A DNA stretch of 8,841 nucleotides from Clostridia bacterium (GTDB lineage: Bacteria > Bacillota > Sulfobacillia > SLMV01), in NCBI GenBank assembly GCA_003554565.1, contig PWGR01000287.1:1-8841 (forward strand). Reading direction: 5' to 3'. A program made the position numbers and the translations under genes. Below are positions 7,334-8,841 of this stretch, piece after piece (the stretch's first letter is position 1; the number at the start of each line of letters is the position of its first letter). The notes under the pieces were generated by a model. It had not been told where the DNA came from. It searched no databases and saw only the letters and a program-made list of their open reading frames with translations.

Positions 7334-7540
7334 TCATCGCTGATTCCAGCGACCATATGCAAGGGAAATATGCAAGAGAAAAGAGAAACCTGACTCTGAT
7401 TTCTTTGCCGTACGCGCAAGTTCCTGCCGCATCGCGTCAATAGAGGATCCCTGTACACTGCGACGGATGACCATCAGTGTCGACCAGTAGACCCCGAATG
7501 CATGATCGAATATTTTCCCAACAGCAGTGTCGACGAGCAA
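7334..7540 (-). CDS. Doubtful small hypothetical protein (68 aa)
   Basis: An open frame starting at TTG, with an AGGGGGG run 5 nt upstream and ending 32 nt before the permease start. The product begins MLVDTAVGKIFDHAFG, with VYWSTLMVIRR and a basic, Ser-rich stretch (ARTAKKSESGFSF) later; no family is recognised and there is no signal peptide or clear membrane segment. Against it: third-position GC is only about half, and the 3' end is built on a 13-bp tandem repeat, which is not a multiple of three. An overlapping minus-strand frame upstream (to about 7760) would fuse with it if the six-G run had seven G, so this could also be the tail of a frameshifted gene. Confidence 0.25.
   Translation of the reverse strand: MLVDTAVGKIFDHAFGVYWSTLMVIRRSVQGSSIDAMRQELARTAKKSESGFSFLLHISLAYGRWNQR
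7355..7380. repeat. 13-bp perfect-length tandem repeat, two copies
   Basis: Plus strand atatgcaagggaa (7355-7367) is followed directly by atatgcaagagaa (7368-7380), with one mismatch. It lies about 55-80 nt upstream of the permease start codon and next to a 6-bp hairpin (7337-7352). It could be a chance slippage duplication or a direct-repeat binding site for a regulator of the permease/stress-protein pair. Confidence 0.7.
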
Positions 7541-7753
7541 GCTCGCCCCCCTGTCCAACCGAGTCTGCTGAACATCTCATGCCGCGGCATCTCTGTTGTT
7601 TGGCCCGTAATGACCGGGCACGTTGACAGTGATGCGTTTGGATCATCATCACCCGGGGAAGCTGTTCCGGCAGGAAAGAACCCCGGGGCTCCGGAGGTCA
7701 TTCCAACATCAGTGCAGGCCGGGACTTGTCCACTCAATGCACTCAGGCGTTGT

Positions 7754-8569
7754 TCAACCCAATCTGCCCATGAGAATTGACGGGTATTCAACGACCTGAA
7801 AGCCCAGTTTCTCTGCCACTCGCACAGACGGTGCATTCTCCGCACTGCACTCCCAATGCGGCGTGCACTGGCGGGCGAGCGCCTGATCAATGAACCTGGC
7901 ACCTGTCGCCGTGGCCAGACCTCTTCCGCGCATTCTGGGCAGTGTTTCAATTCCAATCCCGCAGAAATTCTCGCTCACAAACTCGGCTGTACACCAGCAG
8001 GTCACCTCACCGCTTACGACCGCCGCGGTACCCCAGCCGTTCTGCAGGTACCGCTCGCGGGAAGGCCACATCAACCGGATTTCGCGCTCCACCGGCGCGG
8101 TGTCCGACAAAGGCAGATTCAGAAAACCGGCATCAATCGACATGAAGCTGATGTCCAAATGAGTGTCAACCTCCGGTGCACTGCGGTCAGATGGGTATCT
8201 GTACAGACGACGCATCTCTGAACCGACGAGATCAGCACCGAAGGTTCCGGCCGGCAGGGACTGTGTCTGCGCAGAGAGGGGGCACATGGCTATATGACGC
8301 TCATTGCTCGGAACGACTTCTCGAAGGTGTGCGCGCACAAATTCGCCAAACGCAGGCTGTAGGTGGGCCGGGTGGCCGCGTCCGGCCAGGTAAAGCCTGT
8401 GCTTGTCCCACAGCAGAGAAAAAATCTCCGGATCGTCGGCATTGAGGGTCCACAGGCGTCCATCGCAGTTTCTCGCCTCTACAGCATCAATAATCATGTT
8501 CATGTGAAGACCGGGGAAGATTGATCGCAGCTGAGACCTGTCCAGGACTGAAAAGTCAATTTCCTGCAT
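7754..8569 (-). CDS. GNAT-family N-acetyltransferase (GNAT_acetyltran, PF12746-like)
   Basis: A 271-residue cytoplasmic enzyme with a C-terminal acetyl-CoA-binding fold; the acceptor substrate is unknown. The N-terminal two-thirds is variable and includes NADDPEIFSLLWDKHRLYLAG (44-64), probably substrate-facing. The catalytic half runs VVSGEVTCWCTAEFVSENFCGIGIETLP (184-211). Then comes the acetyl-CoA pyrophosphate loop R212-M-R-G215-R-G217-LAT in the Q/RxxGxG/A pattern, FIDQALARQCTPHWECSAEN (226-245) and SVRVAEKLGF (248-257). The P-x-W-x-C-x-x-x-N and A-E-K-L-G-F signatures fit the PF12746 group rather than ribosomal Rim-type enzymes. The ATG at 8569 is the first in-frame start after a stop codon; its GGGAGG lies 13 nt upstream, longer than usual. 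It is the first gene after the rRNA operon, with its own promoter and leader. Confidence 0.87.
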   Translation of the reverse strand: MQEIDFSVLDRSQLRSIFPGLHMNMIIDAVEARNCDGRLWTLNADDPEIFSLLWDKHRLYLAGRGHPAHLQPAFGEFVRAHLREVVPSNERHIAMCPLSAQTQSLPAGTFGADLVGSEMRRLYRYPSDRSAPEVDTHLDISFMSIDAGFLNLPLSDTAPVEREIRLMWPSRERYLQNGWGTAAVVSGEVTCWCTAEFVSENFCGIGIETLPRMRGRGLATATGARFIDQALARQCTPHWECSAENAPSVRVAEKLGFQVVEYPSILMGRLG

Positions 8570-8593
8570 GTTTACGCATCAACCTCCCGCATC

Positions 8594-8618
8594 GCCCTGC
8601 ACACATTCGATACAGGGC
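8594..8618 (-). promoter_or_regulatory. Hairpin in the acetyltransferase leader, just before the ribosome-binding site
   Basis: On the minus strand GCCCTG (8613-8618) pairs with CAGGGC (8594-8599) across a 13-nt loop, ending 4 nt before GGGAGG (8584-8589). The stem is short, and a regulatory role is only possible. Confidence 0.3.
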
Positions 8619-8662
8619 TATTCGACAATCGCCGCGCCCGGATTGTTTCCTGGTTCTAGGTC

Positions 8663-8671
8663 AGTATATCA
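8663..8671 (-). promoter_or_regulatory. Extended -10 promoter for the acetyltransferase gene
   Basis: The minus strand reads TGATATACT: the TGn extension plus TATACT, five of six matches to TATAAT. No good -35 box is present at 17-18 nt, as is often the case for extended -10 promoters. It lies about 32 nt past the rRNA terminator and would give a leader of roughly 85-90 nt before the ATG at 8569. Confidence 0.5.
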
Positions 8672-8702
8672 GATGTGCCATCTCTTGACTTCTGTAATAT
8701 AA

Positions 8703-8732
8703 AGAGACCCCGCCGTTTTTGGCGGGGTCTTT
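8703..8732 (-). terminator. Intrinsic terminator of the rRNA operon
   Basis: On the minus strand AGACCCCGCC (8721-8730) pairs perfectly with GGCGGGGTCT (8705-8714) around a six-base A-rich loop. The stem is followed by the T-rich CTTTATATTA. It lies about 10 nt past the 3' end of the 5S rRNA, the expected place for the end of a 16S-23S-5S transcript. Confidence 0.9.
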
Positions 8733-8740
8733 CAGTTAAT

Positions 8741-8841
8741 CTGGCGGCGACCTACTCTTCCGGGGGGTCTCCCCCCAAGTACCATCGGCGCTGGAGGACT
8801 TAACTGCCGTGTTCGGGATGGGAACGGGTGTTGCCCCTCCG
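8741..8841 (-). rRNA. rrf: 5S ribosomal RNA, partial (5' end beyond the window)
   Basis: The minus strand contains the conserved 5S core: ACACCCGTTCCCAT, CCCGAACACGGCAGTTAAG, CAGCGCCGATGGTACT, the GGGGGGAGACCCCCC helix and AGAGTAGGTCGCCGCCAG at the 3' end. About 101 nt of the usual 115-120 are present; the first 15 or so, which would pair with the 3' GCCGCCAG, are cut off. The 3' end is placed by that terminal helix and may be off by a few bases. As 5S is normally the last rRNA in the operon, 23S and 16S rRNA genes probably lie beyond the right edge. Confidence 0.96.

Larger units (their letters stand above)
7302..7753. other. Interval without a convincing gene between the acetyltransferase and the permease
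   Basis: About 450 nt. It contains the strong permease ribosome-binding site (GGGAGG near 7308-7313), a hairpin TCGCTG-GAAT-CAGCGA (7337-7352), a 13-bp tandem repeat (7355-7380), a six-G run on the minus strand (7546-7551) and a doubtful small ORF (7334-7540). No clear intrinsic terminator follows the acetyltransferase stop codon, and no good promoter was recognised. Reading frames on both strands here are short and of odd composition. It could be regulatory leader DNA, a decayed gene, or both. Confidence 0.5.

Noticed and set aside
6694..7443. Plus-strand open frame of 249 codons
   Set aside because: It is opposite the permease, rich in Arg/Ser/Pro/Ala without domain features, and has no membrane or motif pattern; the permease motifs on the other strand explain the sequence.
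7474..7956. Minus-strand frame of 160 codons as a separate gene
   Set aside because: Its first third overlaps the conserved C-terminal end of the acetyltransferase in another frame, so that part is a shadow. Only the part after 7754 was kept, as a possible frameshift remnant.
8580..8740. Possible tRNA genes next to the 5S rRNA
   Set aside because: The sequence between the 5S gene and the acetyltransferase shows a terminator and promoter but no cloverleaf or TTCRANNC T-arm.
1..8841. CRISPR arrays, insertion sequences, phage or toxin-antitoxin genes
   Set aside because: No regularly spaced repeats, transposase motifs, terminal inverted repeats or small toxin-antitoxin pairs were found on either strand.

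Overview
The window reads as a chromosomal segment of a Gram-positive-type bacterium, most likely a moderately GC-rich member of the Bacillota (Clostridia-like). This is an inference from three things seen: a surface protein with three S-layer homology (SLH) domains, purine-rich Shine-Dalgarno sites (GGGAGG, GGAGGGG) with frequent TTG/GTG starts, and a 5S rRNA of Bacillota-like sequence. Exported proteins here are rich in Asp/Glu, which would fit a salt-tolerant organism but does not prove it. No species is claimed.

Every gene lies on the minus strand, so transcription runs from high to low coordinates. At the right edge is the 3' end of an rRNA operon: a 5S rRNA missing its 5' end, then a strong GC hairpin terminator (about 8703-8732). 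An extended -10 promoter (about 8663-8671) and a roughly 95-nt leader lead into a GNAT acetyltransferase (7754-8569). About 450 nt with no convincing gene follow (7302-7753); they hold a doubtful 68-codon ORF, a run of six G and a 13-bp tandem repeat. Next is a tight pair: a 12-TM-class SLC13/DASS permease (5880-7301) and a universal stress protein (5399-5848), 31 nt apart. After a 238-nt intergenic region comes a cell-envelope block: an exported CtpA/CtpB-type S41 protease with PDZ and peptidoglycan-binding domains (3654-5159), a beta-propeller lipoprotein (2115-3470), and an SLH-anchored subtilisin-family protease that runs off the left edge (1-2074).

Functionally the left 5 kb looks like a surface proteolysis and cell-wall cluster. 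CtpA would act at the membrane/wall interface, the lipoprotein would sit on the outer face of the membrane, and the SLH domains would hold a large pyrolysin/tripeptidyl-peptidase II-like protease on the wall polymer. The lipoprotein and SLH-protease genes are about 40 nt apart and probably co-transcribed. ctpA is separated from them by a 174-nt spacer (to 3480) with several hairpins that could tune downstream expression.

The most unusual points are the SLH plus pyrolysin/TPP II-like architecture with a long insert after the catalytic Asp, the DASS permease in which both SNT signature motifs carry Asp in place of Asn (SDH and SDG), and the stress protein beside it that has lost the canonical ATP-binding glycines. 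No CRISPR array, insertion sequence, tRNA or phage gene was seen.
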